Translations under genes and position numbers: made by a program
Shown: positions 33,493 to 44,149 of the stretch, one piece after another
Position numbering within the stretch: the first letter of the stretch is position 1
How the letters are laid out: each line of letters starts with the position of its first letter
Notes under the pieces: model-generated
What the model was told of the DNA's origin: nothing
The model's database searches: none
Seen by the model: the letters and a program-made list of their open reading frames with translations, nothing else
Assembly: GCA_036768485.1 (NCBI GenBank)
Contig: JAVLUZ010000508.1
Location: 124,001 to 188,000 of the forward strand
Direction: 5' to 3'
Source: Mermis nigrescens
Taxonomy: Eukaryota > Nematoda > Enoplea > Mermithida > Mermithidae
Length of the DNA stretch: 64,000 bases

Positions 33493-33612
33493 ATGTCAAG
33501 ATTTATCATCCTTGCGATTTCGCTTATCACGATTATTTACTTGAATTCAGTGGCACAGTGTCGGGAACCATTGAAGACCGAACAACGTCCGATAAGTGTA
33601 ACTTCTCTATAA
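33493..33612 (+). CDS. Short ORF with signal peptide, possible first exon of a secreted protein
   Basis: An ATG at 33493 opens a 39-codon frame. The N-terminus is textbook signal peptide: MSRF, then a hydrophobic core IILAISLITIIYL, then NSVAQC with likely cleavage after VAQC or nearby. The short hydrophilic tail is REPLKTEQRPISVTSL. It is either a tiny secreted peptide or, more likely, a first coding exon: a usable donor AGT|GTAACT falls phase 0 at 33597/33598. A phase-0 acceptor precedes the small Cys-protein exon at 44945, so joining the two is conceivable but speculative over an 11-kb intron full of transposons. No homolog recognised. Confidence 0.4.
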   Translation: MSRFIILAISLITIIYLNSVAQCREPLKTEQRPISVTSL

Positions 33613-34497
33613 AACTTTTATTCATAACGCAGCTGTGCGTGCGTACAGGTTGACAAGTGATCTTGTCAAAAAAACCTCAATTTAACCTTAAACTGCCTAA
33701 ACCCCCCATTAATGAGTAGGCGCAAAAAAACCTCGATCGGTAATAAATGCCTCCAACGGATTCAAAAAAACCCCCAAAATGGAGAGAAAACCGCCAACTT
33801 AGCAACCCTGCGTGCGGAGGTAGGCATATAAAATATTTTATGAGAGTTTTTCATAGAAAGTTGTGGAAAGTTGTTTCCTGAGTTTTCATATGCGTATATG
33901 TTGGTACACTTACCTACATATATGGTAAACAAAATTTTAAGGCGGAATGATTTCTGAGTATTTAAAAGGGAAGCAAACATTTCTCAAGATGTTCACATTT
34001 TGTCATTCAAATCATCAAAATGAGTGGATCTTTAGGAGATCCGAGTGGCGAATAGATAAACTAAACATATTTCGCGCGAAAATATTTTTTCCCTCTACTT
34101 TTCTGTATAATGGACTAGAAAAAGTTTTGGAAAGGAGCTGTAAAAATAATTATAGTTCTTCCCATTTTTTGAACGTTGTTTTGTTTTAGGTGCATTCCGC
34201 ATTTCAGCTACCATTTGTTCCATAGCAAAAAGCTAAGCATATTAAAATAAAAAATTACAAGTGATCAATCGGCGCAATCTCGAACCATATTAAAAAAATG
34301 CCTAAAGCCGGCCTCAAATAATTATAACGTGCCATCCTGGAAGAATATTTATAATTCAAGAATTACGTTTAAATTTTAGAATAATTATCAGATTTAAATT
34401 GAATTCGCTTACTTCATTTCACTCAAATTATAGGTTACACACTAGTAGGCACGACAAAAACTTGATGCATAATCTATGCAAAACATTGCTTAATAGG
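33613..34497. other. Gene-free stretch
   Basis: AT-rich with a few AAAAAACCCCC tracts (33680-33790). No gene or element termini recognised. Confidence 0.45.
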
Positions 34498-34505
34498 AAC
34501 AGAAT

Positions 34506-34969
34506 CAGGGGCGGATTTAGGGGGGGGGGCGGGAGGGGCGGCCGCCCCCAGTGGCCCAAAATAGTGCGCAAAATTATGGATTTTTTAGCGATTTTTAGCG
34601 ATTTTCGGGCTAGAACAGCTAATTTTTCCGCCCAAGTCAGGGTTCCGCCCACACATGGGCGTGGAGGGTTTGGGGGGTATGCACCCCCAGAAGTTGAAAT
34701 ACCCCCCCAGAAATCAAAATATCCCCAGAAGAAATTTTTTTGCTTTTTAGCAATTTTTTGATGCCATTGGATAGTGCTTGATGAGAAACGTCGAAAAATG
34801 GTGTTTTTTTCGCCATACGACCACTTTTAAGACCATTTTTTGACCTTTAAAAATTTTTCACCCCCTCCAGAAATTTTTTCACCCCCCCCAAATTTTGGTG
34901 CTGCCCACCTATGGTTCCGCCCCCCCTTAGGGGTACCGCCCCCTCAAGAAAATCGTGGATCCGTCGCTG
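34506..34969. mobile_element. 464-bp hAT-like element containing a nested MITE
   Basis: It starts CAGGGGCGGATTTAGGGGG and ends GTGGATCCGTCGCTG. AACAGAAT flanks both sides exactly (34498-34505, 34970-34977). Inside it lies a complete CACACCTGGGCG MITE (34650-34913), so the original element was about 190 bp. The CAGGxGCGGAT start also marks the element at 61207. Non-coding. Confidence 0.9.
34650..34913 (+). mobile_element. 264-bp MITE nested in the 34506 element
   Basis: It starts CACACATGGGCGTGGAGGG and ends CTGCCCACCTATG. GTTCCGCC is exactly duplicated on both sides (34642-34649, 34914-34921). This is a clean second-generation insertion. Confidence 0.92.
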
Positions 34970-34977
34970 AACAGAAT

Positions 34978-35460
34978 CAGTAGTCAAGGCAGCTATTCGT
35001 ATATTGATGATTTCTAATGCTTCTGGCATTGCCTCTTGTTCATCTTGTTTCGTATTATTTTCCGAAATTTTTTTCAACTGACAATTTGGGTCCAACTCAA
35101 TTATGTGTAGGCAGGTATGTGTATGCGGTTTTAGTCGATTGCAATTGCTGTAGTCGCTAATTCATTGAACATTTGACCACATGGATACATAAGTACAGTA
35201 GGAGATGGGTACCTAGGACCTAAAGCGAGCGCTTTATCACTTTTTTAATGGCCTACATTAATTCTAGGCTACTCACGATGAACGACCTAAGCCTCAATCG
35301 ACGGTGAAGGACAGAATTAAAAAACTTGAAGATAAGGTGAGAAACTACATACATAAATATGTCTACTATTTCAAAATTCTTGAGACTTTTTTACAAGATG
35401 GTGATTAAAAGTATTAACAATTTAGCCAATCGGCGAAGAGCGGTTTCTTAGTGCCCGCCT
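34978..35460. other. Gene-free stretch
   Basis: Nothing recognised. It ends next to the CTCGCATC duplication of the following element. Confidence 0.45.
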
Positions 35461-35468
35461 CTCGCATC

Positions 35469-36754
35469 GGTAACGTCCCGGGTGACCGACAGTCCCGGGT
35501 CACCGACAAATAATATAAAAATAGATCTGTCAATTAAAAAATTCCCGAGTGATCGACAGTACCTACTGGCCGACTGTTCCGAGTGGCCGACAGTCCCGGG
35601 TGGCCGACTGTGCCGGGTGGCCGACAGTCCCGGGTGGCCGACTGTACCGGGTGGCCGACAGTCCCGAGTGGCCGACGCTGTACCGAGTGATCGATGAGAT
35701 GGCATGAAAATTCCCAAATCACCCGGTTGTACTATCACTATGAATAAATATTTTTTCAGAATCGAAATACGTAATTTTTTCATTCTCTTAGAATAGCAAT
35801 AAAGTTTGCACTGGCATAAATGTGAATATAAACTTATTACATGTACTTGTATTGTATATAAACTTATTAAATGTGCATATTCACTAACAATTTTGTATCA
35901 AATATCAAATATTCATTTTTGTCCAATCGTATTCAAGATCATGAATACTTATATTTTTGTGCGCGTTAAATTCGGCCTACAGCGTAGTTTCACATGCGCT
36001 ATGGAATGCATAAGCAATAAATCGCGTTTAGGCACCTTCAGAATCAAAAAAATTCTGAAAATAAAACCTCATTTGCATTTTGAATCAGACGGATACTTGA
36101 TCCTTTTTTGTCAAAATAAACATTTTTAAGTGGATCGTTGCACAGTATTTTCGAAAACTGAGAAACTGGCTGCACAAAAGTCTTGGCTACGCCTCTGTTT
36201 TTGGTTAAATGGCGAGTAAATCATTTGATGGCACTTTCGCAGCACTGTAGTTACACAAATATGTAGCTGTAATTTTGCAGCCACGATAAGTTTAAGTAGG
36301 ATAGCACTAAAATATTACGAAATGTGAATAATAGGCCTTTTTTTACCAAATCCTGCATGTTTTAAATTTGCTATGAATTCATATGATCAATGTAATTGCA
36401 TTGGTAAAACTATTTATGTGCATAAATAGGTACCTACTTGAAGAGGCATTAATTTTCCGAAATCATTAGTCAGTTAGGAATTTTCATGGCAGTTTTATTA
36501 TTATACCATTTGTCGGTCACCCGGGACTGTTGGCCACCCGGTACAGTCGGCCACCCGGGACTGTCGGCCACCCGGCATAGCGGGACACCCAGGACTGTCG
36601 GCCAGAAGGGAATTTTTCGATTGACAGATCTATTCTTAAAAGCATTTGTCGGTCACCCGGGACTGTCAGTCACTCGGGACTGTCGGTCACCCGGGACTGT
36701 CGGTCACCCGGGACTGTCGGTCACTCGGGACTGTCGGTCACCCGGGACACAATC
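35469..36754. mobile_element. 1.29-kb foldback hAT-like element with 17-bp repeat arms
   Basis: CTCGCATC flanks it exactly on both sides (35461-35468, 36755-36762). The arms are inverted arrays of a 17-bp unit, GGTCACCCGGGACTGTC, with variants: 35473-35690 on the left and 36511-36748 on the right. ATAGATCTGTCAATTAAAAA in the left arm pairs with TCGATTGACAGATCTATT in the right. The centre (35750-36480) is AT-rich and non-coding, with no transposase-like frame. Confidence 0.9.
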
Positions 36755-36933
36755 CTCGCATCAACTGATTCGCTAATTGTACAATGAACTATGCAACATT
36801 TTAAACTTCGCCGTCATTTCTCTAAGTTGTGAATCGATATTACCACTCATTTCACAGCGAGAAAAACGGAGTTTGACTCCGAGCGTGGTTAAGTATTTTT
36901 CATGCGCGAGGCTGCCGGTCACGCACTCACAGT

Positions 36934-37202
36934 CATACGTAGGCAGCACCAAAATTCTGGAGAGGGGGTGTGGAAGATTTTTCAAAATTCAAAAAATGGT
37001 CTTAAAAATGGTAGTATGGCTAAAAACACCATTTTTCAACAGTCCTCATCGAGCACTATTCATTAGCATCCGGAAATTGCGAAAAAAAAACGAAAAAATT
37101 TTCAAAAATTGAATTCTGGAGAGGGGTATTTTGTTTTTTTCGAAGAGGGAGTATTCGGCCTTCTGGGGGTGCATACTTTCAAACCCCCCACGCCCTGGTG
37201 TG
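36934..37202 (-). mobile_element. 269-bp MITE, CACACCTGGGCG family (reverse)
   Basis: It starts CATACGTAGGCAGCACC and ends CACGCCCTGGTGTG. CTCACAGT and CTCACAGA flank it, an 8-bp duplication with one mismatch. Confidence 0.88.
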
Positions 37203-37719
37203 CTCACAGATCCTAAGAGCAAAACTGATATATTGTTTGCTAAAGCACAAGGTTTAAGAGCCAAATAAGGTGCAATAGACGATAGTCAACCGGATGAAAG
37301 CCCTTTATGCTGATTGGCTGAAGTTTTACAGCTTTCGAATCACCTAATTGTAAAAAAACCTCGAGAATTTCAGAGAAGTTCTTAGCCATATTAGCCCCAA
37401 ACATGAATAAAAAATACTAAAATAGCATAAAAACGACTTTAATTTACAGTTTATAATCACTTTTGAGCCTTTTTCAGAAAAGTTTCGATTTTCTTCTAGT
37501 CTTCATTTTGCCTTATTTTCCTAGGGAGTTTCACATTCTTAGCAGTGACGGCTGGTGGATCTAGGATTTTCCTGATGGGGCGGTATCCGAACTTTTCCAG
37601 AAAAAGTAAAAAATTGATCATAAAATTTGTCCTTACGTGAGAATTAGCGTTTTTCGGCGTTTTACTCTGCCAACTATAATTTCGCACAAGTCGATCATAA
37701 ATTTTAGAAGTATCTCGGA
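37203..37719. other. Gene-free stretch
   Basis: No gene or clear repeat. At its right edge begins a reverse copy of the AGTCTGTTTCACATAA MITE (about 37720-37800 plus 42175-42210), which is split by the large TTAA element. Confidence 0.45.
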
Positions 37720-38214
37720 TAATAAGCTAACAGATTGCGCTTATACCATTGATCTGATACATAATTATCGTTACCGCTTACTGTCGTTGAAAATTCTTAA
37801 GAGTCAGTTTCTGTAAGGACCACCTTAACCTTACGTAAGTAAAAAAATAATTTTTCGTAATTTTAACATATATTACACAAACTTTTACGCTGATTCCGAA
37901 TCTGAAAACCGTTTTACACAAAAATGATTTTTTGCTGACTTATAGGGGTGTAAAGTGTGAAAAATCGGAATATGTGCCGAATTTCATATGTTGATTAATA
38001 TTTTCCAAAATAATCAACCTTATTCAATGCAGATTTTTTTAAATTACAGAAGATTGAATGGGCTTTACAAAAAGTATAAAAAGTTTGTTTACCGGATCAT
38101 CCCACGGGATACAGCAGTCAATAAAAGTCAAAAATATGAATTTTTGCACTTGCAACATTTTTACTTTTTTAGCCATAAGTCCAGAGTGGTCATACAGAAT
38201 CGAACCTTATTATC

Positions 38215-39300
38215 ACCACAATATGTGCCACCTATGTACCCGTTTCTGTGTAAAAAACGAAGGATATGTGATGGATAGTTATTGACCACTTTTGACAAAC
38301 GTGAAATTAACTCATGTGTTCAAATTTCAAAAATGATACATTTGTGCTATGAAAAATTTAACGTTTCGATCTATAACTCCAGAACTGTAAAACATTGTGC
38401 GACCTGCATTACACCACAGCTTGTACCATCTATGTGCCTAAGTGCTCGCAAAAGATCATGCGTATACCTTAACTGGTTGTTGACCATTTCTGACAAACGG
38501 TAATTGAACTCAATTGGTCAAAGTCGAAAAAATCATACATGTGTGGTACAAATAACTTTCCTTTTGGAGCTGTAATTCGAAAAATAAACATCATCTTGTG
38601 GCCACATTACACCACAATTTGCACTATCTATTTGCCTAATTATATGCAAAAATCCATCTATATATGTTTGATATTTATTGACCATTTGTGGACAACGTAA
38701 ACTTAGCTCCATTGGTCAAAATCAAAAAGTCACACATTAGTGCTTCAAAAAATTTTACTTTCGGCTCTGTTACTCAAGAATTAGGACACATTTTTTAACC
38801 GCATTACACCACAGTCTCTACCACACCTGGGCGTGGGGGGTTTGGGGGGTATGCAACCCCCAGAAACCAAAATACCCCCCAGAAATCAAAATACCCCCCA
38901 GAATTCAATTTTTAAAAATTTTTTTCGTTTTTTTCGCAATTTTTTGATGCCAATGGATAGTGCTTGATGAGAAACGTCGAAAAATGGTGTTTTTATCGCC
39001 ATACCACCATTTTTAAGGCCATTTTTTGACCTTCAAAAAATCTTGCACCCCCCAGAATTTTTGTGCTGCCCACGTATGGTCTCTACCATATATGTCCCTA
39101 ATTGTACACAAAAATATCATCTGCATATTCTACGTACTTATCTATCAGCCATATTTCACAAGTGTGAACTTAACCTAATTGGTCAATTTGAAAAAATGCA
39201 TGCTTTTGTTTCAAATAATTTTATTTTCCATTTCCAACGAGAAGTAAAATCTATCTGGTGACCATACTACGCCACAGTTCGCACTATCTATTTGCCTAAT
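38215..39300 (+). repeat. Internal diverged tandem repeat of the TTAA element, ~195-bp unit
   Basis: ACCACA followed by TGTACCATCTATGTGCCTAA-like sequence recurs near 38216, 38408, 38603, 38800 and (after the MITE) 39268. Each unit also carries GACCATTT, ACTTAACTCCATTGGTCAAA and TTTACTTTCGGCTCTG-like segments. The same series is inverted in the right arm at about 40920-41750. Non-coding. Confidence 0.75.
38822..39078 (+). mobile_element. 257-bp MITE inserted in the left arm only
   Basis: It starts CACACCTGGGCGTGGGGGG and ends CTGCCCACGTATG. GTCTCTAC is duplicated on both sides (38814-38821, 39079-39086). The right arm shows the unoccupied site once, as the complement of CAGTCTCTACCATATATG at about 41137-41154. 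This pair of filled and empty sites defines the MITE ends directly. Confidence 0.95.
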
Positions 39301-39402
39301 TGCATGCAAAAAATTCATACATATATGTTGGATTATATTTATTTATTATTTTTACCTGTAGAAAATCCTGACATAAAGGAATATGTTTTATATCGTCAAA
39401 AT

Positions 39403-40370
39403 TCAATTGTCAAAACATTCTGAATGAATCAATGTGTCTTCTACGTCATCTGCCTCATCATCTAGATTTGGGTCTGGTTGGAAAAAATCTTCTAAGCAGT
39501 CATCTTCATTAGTTTCAGTTGGGACAATTGCTTCTCTTTTCCGTGCTTCCCGCGACCAAAATCCTGCAATTTGCTGCCATGATAAAAACTCAGATTGCAT
39601 TGAATAGGGGCAATCTTCGCATTTCAGTTGCAGTCTCCCTTGGATCGCACTTTCTTCGAGTCTTAATCCCATCATCAAATTGTTTAAGCAAATATTGGCG
39701 CTGGTTCTCTGTGAATGCTTTACAAGATCTTTTTTGCCTTAAAGTTCAGCCAGTTGATAATCTTTGGATTGAATCATCATCTGCATACATCTCCCAGAAT
39801 TGCTGCAAAACTTCATTTAGACTTGGAAGCCGAGGCATTAGCTGCCGATTTTCTATTTGTTTCTTGTACGTTGTAATAGCTGCATCACGCAATGTCAGTC
39901 GCTCAGGCTGAAACTGGTGGTTTGCTAACTCCATGTGATTTTCAAGGGATCGATGTCTTCGAAATGATTTCACGCAAACAGGAAGAGTACAAGCACACGT
40001 GGGCGTGGGGGGTTTGGGGGGTATGCACCCCCAGAAACCAAAATACCCCCCCAGAAATCAAAATACCCCCCCCAGAATTCAATTTTCGAAATTTTTTTTC
40101 CGTTTTTTTCGCAATTTTTGATGCCAATGGATAGAGCTTGATGAGAAACGTCGAAAAATGGTGTTTTTAACGCCATACCACCATTTTTAAGGCCATTTTT
40201 TGACCTTCAAAAAATCTTGCACCTCCCAGAATTTTCTTGCTGCCCACGTATGAGTACAAGTAAGCAGTTGCAAAGATCTTGCTGAGCTGTCTTCTTCTGG
40301 TAAAACTGGCACAAATGTTGCTGTTGACTGATCCCTTGTCATGGGCTCTTCTAGGATGAAGAAACAAGAA
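39403..40370 (-). pseudogene. C2H2 zinc finger plus homeodomain-like protein, left copy, interrupted
   Basis: Read on the minus strand, the 5' part (40370-40253) gives ...FVPVLPEEDSSARSLQLL, then the first cysteine of a C2H2 finger. A 259-bp MITE (39994-40252) splits the finger. Beyond it comes the rest, VCVKSFRRHRSLENHMELAN, then TLRDAAITTYKKQIENRQL. Removing the insert and one duplication gives spacing C-x4-C-x3-F-x5-L-x2-H-x5-H. A stop follows DDDSIQRLSTG near 39746. The 3' part continues in other frames and reads LKCEDCPYS, then FLSWQQIAGFWSREARKRE and an acidic tail. The C-terminal block resembles the domain repeated in many transposon-associated zinc-finger proteins of cnidarians and arthropods (yL..F..G..t..K.dp...a..Mr...F....fLt.qQI..ffsR.a). 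Function unknown; likely DNA binding. Confidence 0.7.
39994..40252 (+). mobile_element. 259-bp MITE splitting the zinc-finger codons
   Basis: It starts CACACGTGGGCGTGGGGGG and ends CTGCCCACGTATG. AGTACAAG is duplicated exactly (39986-39993, 40253-40260). It interrupts the zinc finger of the left-copy gene between its two cysteines. Confidence 0.93.
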
Positions 40371-40831
40371 ACAAATAGAAAATCGGCAGCTAATGCCTCG
40401 GCTTCCAAGTCTAAATGAAGTTTTGCAGCAATTCTGGGAGATGTACATATGCAGATGATGATTCAATCCAAAGATTACAAACTGGCTGGGCTTTAAGGCA
40501 AAAAAGATCTTGTAAAACATTCACAGGAAATCAGCGCCAATATTTGCTTAAAAAATTTGATGATGGGATTAAGACTCGAAGAAAGTGCGATCCAAGGGAG
40601 ACTGCAATTGAAATGCGAAGATTGCCCCTATTCAAGCAATCTGAGTTTTTATCATGGCAGCAAATTGCAGGATTTTGGTCGCGGGAAGCACGGAAAAGAG
40701 AAGCAATTGTCCCAACCGAAACTGATGAAGATGACTGCTTAGAAGATTTTTTCCAACCAAACCCAAATCTAGATGATGAGGCAGATGACGTAGAAGACAC
40801 ATTGATTCATTCAGAATGTTTTGACAATTGA
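40371..40831 (+). CDS. Homeodomain-like C-terminal part of the same protein, right copy
   Basis: An open frame runs 40415-40831 without stop through SCKTFTGNQRQYLLKKFDDG, IKTRRKCDPRETAIEMRR, LPLFKQSEFLSWQQIAG, FWSREARKREAIVP and an acidic tail ending HSECFDN. It keeps the frame the left copy has lost, since GGCTGGGCT replaces the left copy's stop-bearing GGCTGAACT. Upstream, at about 40440-40450, four extra bases (GTACATATGC against GTATGC) break the link to the MPRLPSLNEV segment. It therefore lacks the zinc-finger part and is probably a truncated, inverted duplicate. The domain family is the same as for the left copy. Whether it is expressed is unknown. Confidence 0.6.
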
Positions 40832-42210
40832 ATTTTGACGATATAAAACATACTCCTTTATGTTAGGATTTTCTACAGGTAAAAAATAATAAATAAATAT
40901 AATCCAACATATATGTATGAATTTTTTGCATGCAATTAGGCAAATAGAAAGTGCGAACCGTGGCGTAGTATAGTCACCAGATAGATTTTACTTCTCATTG
41001 GAAATAGAAAATAAAATTATTTGAAACAAAAGCATGCATTTTCACATTGACCAATTAGGTTGAGTTCACACTTGTGAAATATGGCTGATAGATAAGTACG
41101 TAGAATATGCAGATGATATTTTTGTGTATAATTAGGGACATATATGGTAGAGACTGTGGTGTAATGCGGTTAAAATATGTGTCCCAATTCTTGAGTAACA
41201 GAGCCGAAAGTAAAATTTTTTGAAGCACTAATGTGTGACTTTTTGATTTTGACCAATGGAGCTAAGTTTACGTTGTCCACAAATGGTCAATAAATATCAA
41301 ACATATATAGATGGATTTTTGCATATAATTAGGCAAATAGATAGTGCAAATTGTGGTGTAATGTGGCCACAGGATGAATTTTATTTTCCGAATTACAGCT
41401 CCAAAAGGAAAGTTATTTGTACCACACATGTATGATTTTTTCGACTTTGACCAATTGAATTCAATTACCGTTTGTCAGAAATGGTCAACAACCAGTTAAG
41501 CTATACGCATGATCTCTTGCAAGCACTTAGGCACATAGATGGTACAGGCTGTGGTATAATGCGGTCGCACAATGTTTTACAGTTCTGGAGTTATAGATCG
41601 AAACGTTAAATTTTTCATAGCACAAATGTATCATTTTTGAATTTTGAACACATGAGTTAATTTCACGTTTGTCAAAAGTGGTCAATAACTGTCCATCACA
41701 TATCCTACGTTTTTTACACAGAAACGGGTACATAGGTGGCACATATTGTGGTGAAATAAGGATCGAATCTGTATGACCACTCTGGACTTATGGCTAAAAA
41801 AGTAAAAATGTTGCAAGTGCAAAAATTCATATTTTTGACTTTTATTGACTGCTGTATCCCGTGGGATGATCCGGTAAACAATTTTTTTATACTTCTTGTA
41901 AAGCCCATTCAATCTTCTGTAATATAAAAAAACTGCATTGAAAAATGTTAATTATTCTGGAAAATATTAATCAATATATGAAATTCGGCACATATTCCGA
42001 TTTTTCATACTTTACACCCCTATAAGTCAGCGAAAAGTTATTTTTGTGTGAAACGATATTCAGATTCGGAATCAGCGTAAAAAGTTGTGTAATATATGTT
42101 AAAACAAAGAAAAATTAATTTTTTGCTTACGTAAGTCACTATTACAGCAAGGTGATTCTTACAGACATTGACTCTTAAAATTTATGCACGGAGTTATGTG
42201 AAAAGACTAT

Positions 42211-42899
42211 AAAATCACTTTAAACGCAACATTTTTCAAAAAATTTTGAAATTTACGACAATTTTGTATGGCGAAATTCATTAATTTGACGAAAATTCGG
42301 CACGAAGCGCCGAAAAAATTTTTTTAATTGAGTCGGAAGGACGTTTAGGCACTGCTTTATTTCCTGTATTTGTAGCATTAGCGCGGAACCATGGAAAATT
42401 TCAAAAAGTTATGCTAGAAAATAATAGAATTTTGTGCTTGTTTCTGCTCTTAAAATTGTTTTGGAATCTATTTCATGAGCGAAAAATGGCTCCCAGGTCG
42501 CCAAGAAGGTAAAAAATGTCTTTAATGTATTATCCAGCACGGATTGCCGGAAAAACTTGAAAACTTATCATCACTGACGGTCAAAAATCATTGCAAATTA
42601 CGTATTCATTCGTTATCTCGCCAACTATTTCGGGCCTTATGTAGGGGAGGGCGGCTGCCCCCATTCCGCTGCCCCTGATTTAAGGGTCTTATAAAGTAAC
42701 TCCAACCTCCCCCTCTCAAGCGTAAATGTGTAAAAAATCAGCAGCTCATTATTACATTCATGCCCTGATACATTTAATCTGAAGGTAATACAAAATATAG
42801 GTAGTGCTTTCTATAAGATAAATTTAATGTCTGAAAATTTATTTTTTGTGAATTGTCGCTGTCTTGCATACAACAATTTTCATTTGAAAAGTTAATTTT
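42211..42899. other. Gene-free stretch
   Basis: One TCGGCACGAAGCGCCGAAAA motif at 42297-42316 and a G-rich GGGGAGGGCGGCTGCCCC at about 42643. No gene recognised. Confidence 0.45.
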
Positions 42900-43136
42900 C
42901 TGGGGTGGGTTTCTCATAAGACGTCTAAGCTTAGACGCGTCTAAATTTTTAGATTTAGACGCGTCGATTCTTAACTGTGTTTCTCATTAGACGTCTAAGT
43001 TAGACGCGTCGAAATTTCGTCGAAGTTAGACGTGATTTAGACGAATCACTAGACGAGGCAGGGGGCTGGGTTAACTTTTGTTTAAAAGCTTATTCTTTGC
43101 AATAGCATGCACACATGAAAGTTTTTTCGTAAAAAT

Positions 43137-43857
43137 ATGGCACTTTCGATGGTTTTAACTCGTTTTCAATCAAAACGACAATCATTTGAGTCTTGTAATT
43201 TTAATGACCTTCCGGATGAGATTTTTACGTTCATTAATTGTTTCATGGGAATTCATGCTTATTTATTGGTGAAAGTACCTGCAAAGGGAAATTCAAGTTG
43301 TTCAACGGAATTAAAATTGACAATAACGTTGCATTTCTACAAAACTGGAAGCCCTTATTTAGCTGTGGCGAAACTGTTTAATTTGCATTCGAAATCATAT
43401 GTTTCAAGAATTGTTACTGGAACCACGGATCAATTATTCGAGCATATGCTTAACAAAGTTATCTTTTTTCCGGGAATATTGAAAACTTAAATGCAATCAA
43501 GCAAAAATTTTATAGAAAATGCAAAATACCGAATGTCGTAGGATGCATTGATTGTACCCATGTATTGGTTTTAGCGCCCAGTGATAACGAAAATTCTTAT
43601 GTAAATTATAAAGGACGACGTTCTATAAATTGCCAAGCAGTATGCGATGTGGAGGGTAAATTTTCGAGCTCGTGACAGTAGAATTTTATCCATTAGCAAC
43701 TTATCATTACACTTAGAAAATGGCACCCTAGCCGGGATTTTACTTGGCGATTCTGGGTATTCACGTAAAAAATGGCTTCTTACGCCTTATTTGAGACTGA
43801 TTACTGATGCCGAAAATCAGTTCAATGATTATCACAGAAAAACAAGGTACGTATAGT
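43137..43857 (+). pseudogene. Harbinger DDE transposase (HARBI1-like), broken
   Basis: The first open part (43137-43487) reads LPDEIFTFINCF, LTITLHFYKTGSPYLAVAKL and SKSYVSRIVTGT, the N-terminal HTH-like region of HARBI1-family transposases. After a frameshift near 43490 the sequence reads KFYRKCKIPNVVGCIDCTHV with the first catalytic Asp, then YVNYKGRRSINCQAVCDVEG. A small deletion near 43665 removes the expected WPGS-type segment. DSRIL, LENGTLAGILLGDSGYSRKK (second catalytic Asp), WLLTPYL and FNDYHRKTR then follow in a third frame. GTACGTATAG after KTR could be a donor or simply the end. The third catalytic acid (in the usual ER-FG block) was not found. Inactive. Confidence 0.88.
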
Positions 43858-43954
43858 TGGGCTGCATAGGTGGTAATATTTTAAGTTCATGACTGTCAGA
43901 CATGTCGAACTTCTAAAAAATATTTCACGTAGCAAAGAAATAGTTTAACATTCT

Positions 43955-44149
43955 TTATACTTTGTAAGTGCATGTAGCCGAAAAGGGGGCATCCAGAACT
44001 TTTTGATGCTTTCCGTATTCTTGAACTAAAATCGCAGTGTCCGCAGCAGAAAAATTGGGATATCGCGGGCGTTTAGCTGACCCTTGACTTTTGCTATTGG
44101 TTTCGGATGTTTTTGATTCAAGATCTGATTCGAACTGTAGTGACTCCAT
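43955..44149 (-). CDS. Myb/SANT-like protein of the Harbinger element
   Basis: The 64-residue frame starts MESLQFESDLESKTSE, is basic in the middle (KRPRYP) and then reads NFSAADTAILVQEYGKHQKV. That matches the start of the Myb/SANT-like trihelix domain (NFS..E...LV..V.K...V) typical of the second Harbinger protein, which in known elements helps import transposase and binds subterminal sites. Only the first helix region is present; the frame ends at CTYKV, so it is truncated. Convergent with the transposase. Confidence 0.65.
   Translation of the reverse strand: MESLQFESDLESKTSETNSKSQGSAKRPRYPNFSAADTAILVQEYGKHQKVLDAPFSATCTYKV

Larger units (their letters stand above)
37801..42174. mobile_element. 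4.37-kb near-palindromic transposon flanked by TTAA
   Basis: The ends are GAGTCAGTTTCTGTAAG and CTTACAGACATTGACTC, a 17-bp inverted repeat with two mismatches. TTAA stands on both sides (37797-37800, 42175-42178). Removing the element leaves ATTCTTAAAATTTATGC, the intact sequence of the MITE it entered. The arms (about 37801-39865 and 40371-42174) are inverted copies about 1.8-2.1 kb long. The left arm carries an extra MITE (38822-39078). The loop (39866-40370) holds the 5' part of a gene whose 3' part is in both arms. TTAA duplication fits piggyBac or Kolobok; no transposase of either was recognised. Confidence 0.85.

Noticed and set aside
35448..35783. Frames with repeated ATRDCRPPGTVGHPG-like peptides
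   Set aside because: Translation of the 17-bp repeat arms.
35469..36754. CRISPR-like array
   Set aside because: The 17-bp units are contiguous without spacers and occur as inverted arms of a transposon in a eukaryotic genome.
38058..38285. Frame recurring in both palindrome arms
   Set aside because: Its recurrence follows from the inverted duplication; the frame is cut differently in the right arm and shows no domain.
37801..42174. hAT interpretation with an 8-bp duplication TCTTAA(G/A)A
   Set aside because: Possible with one mismatch, but the TTAA reading gives longer matching termini and rebuilds the interrupted MITE exactly.
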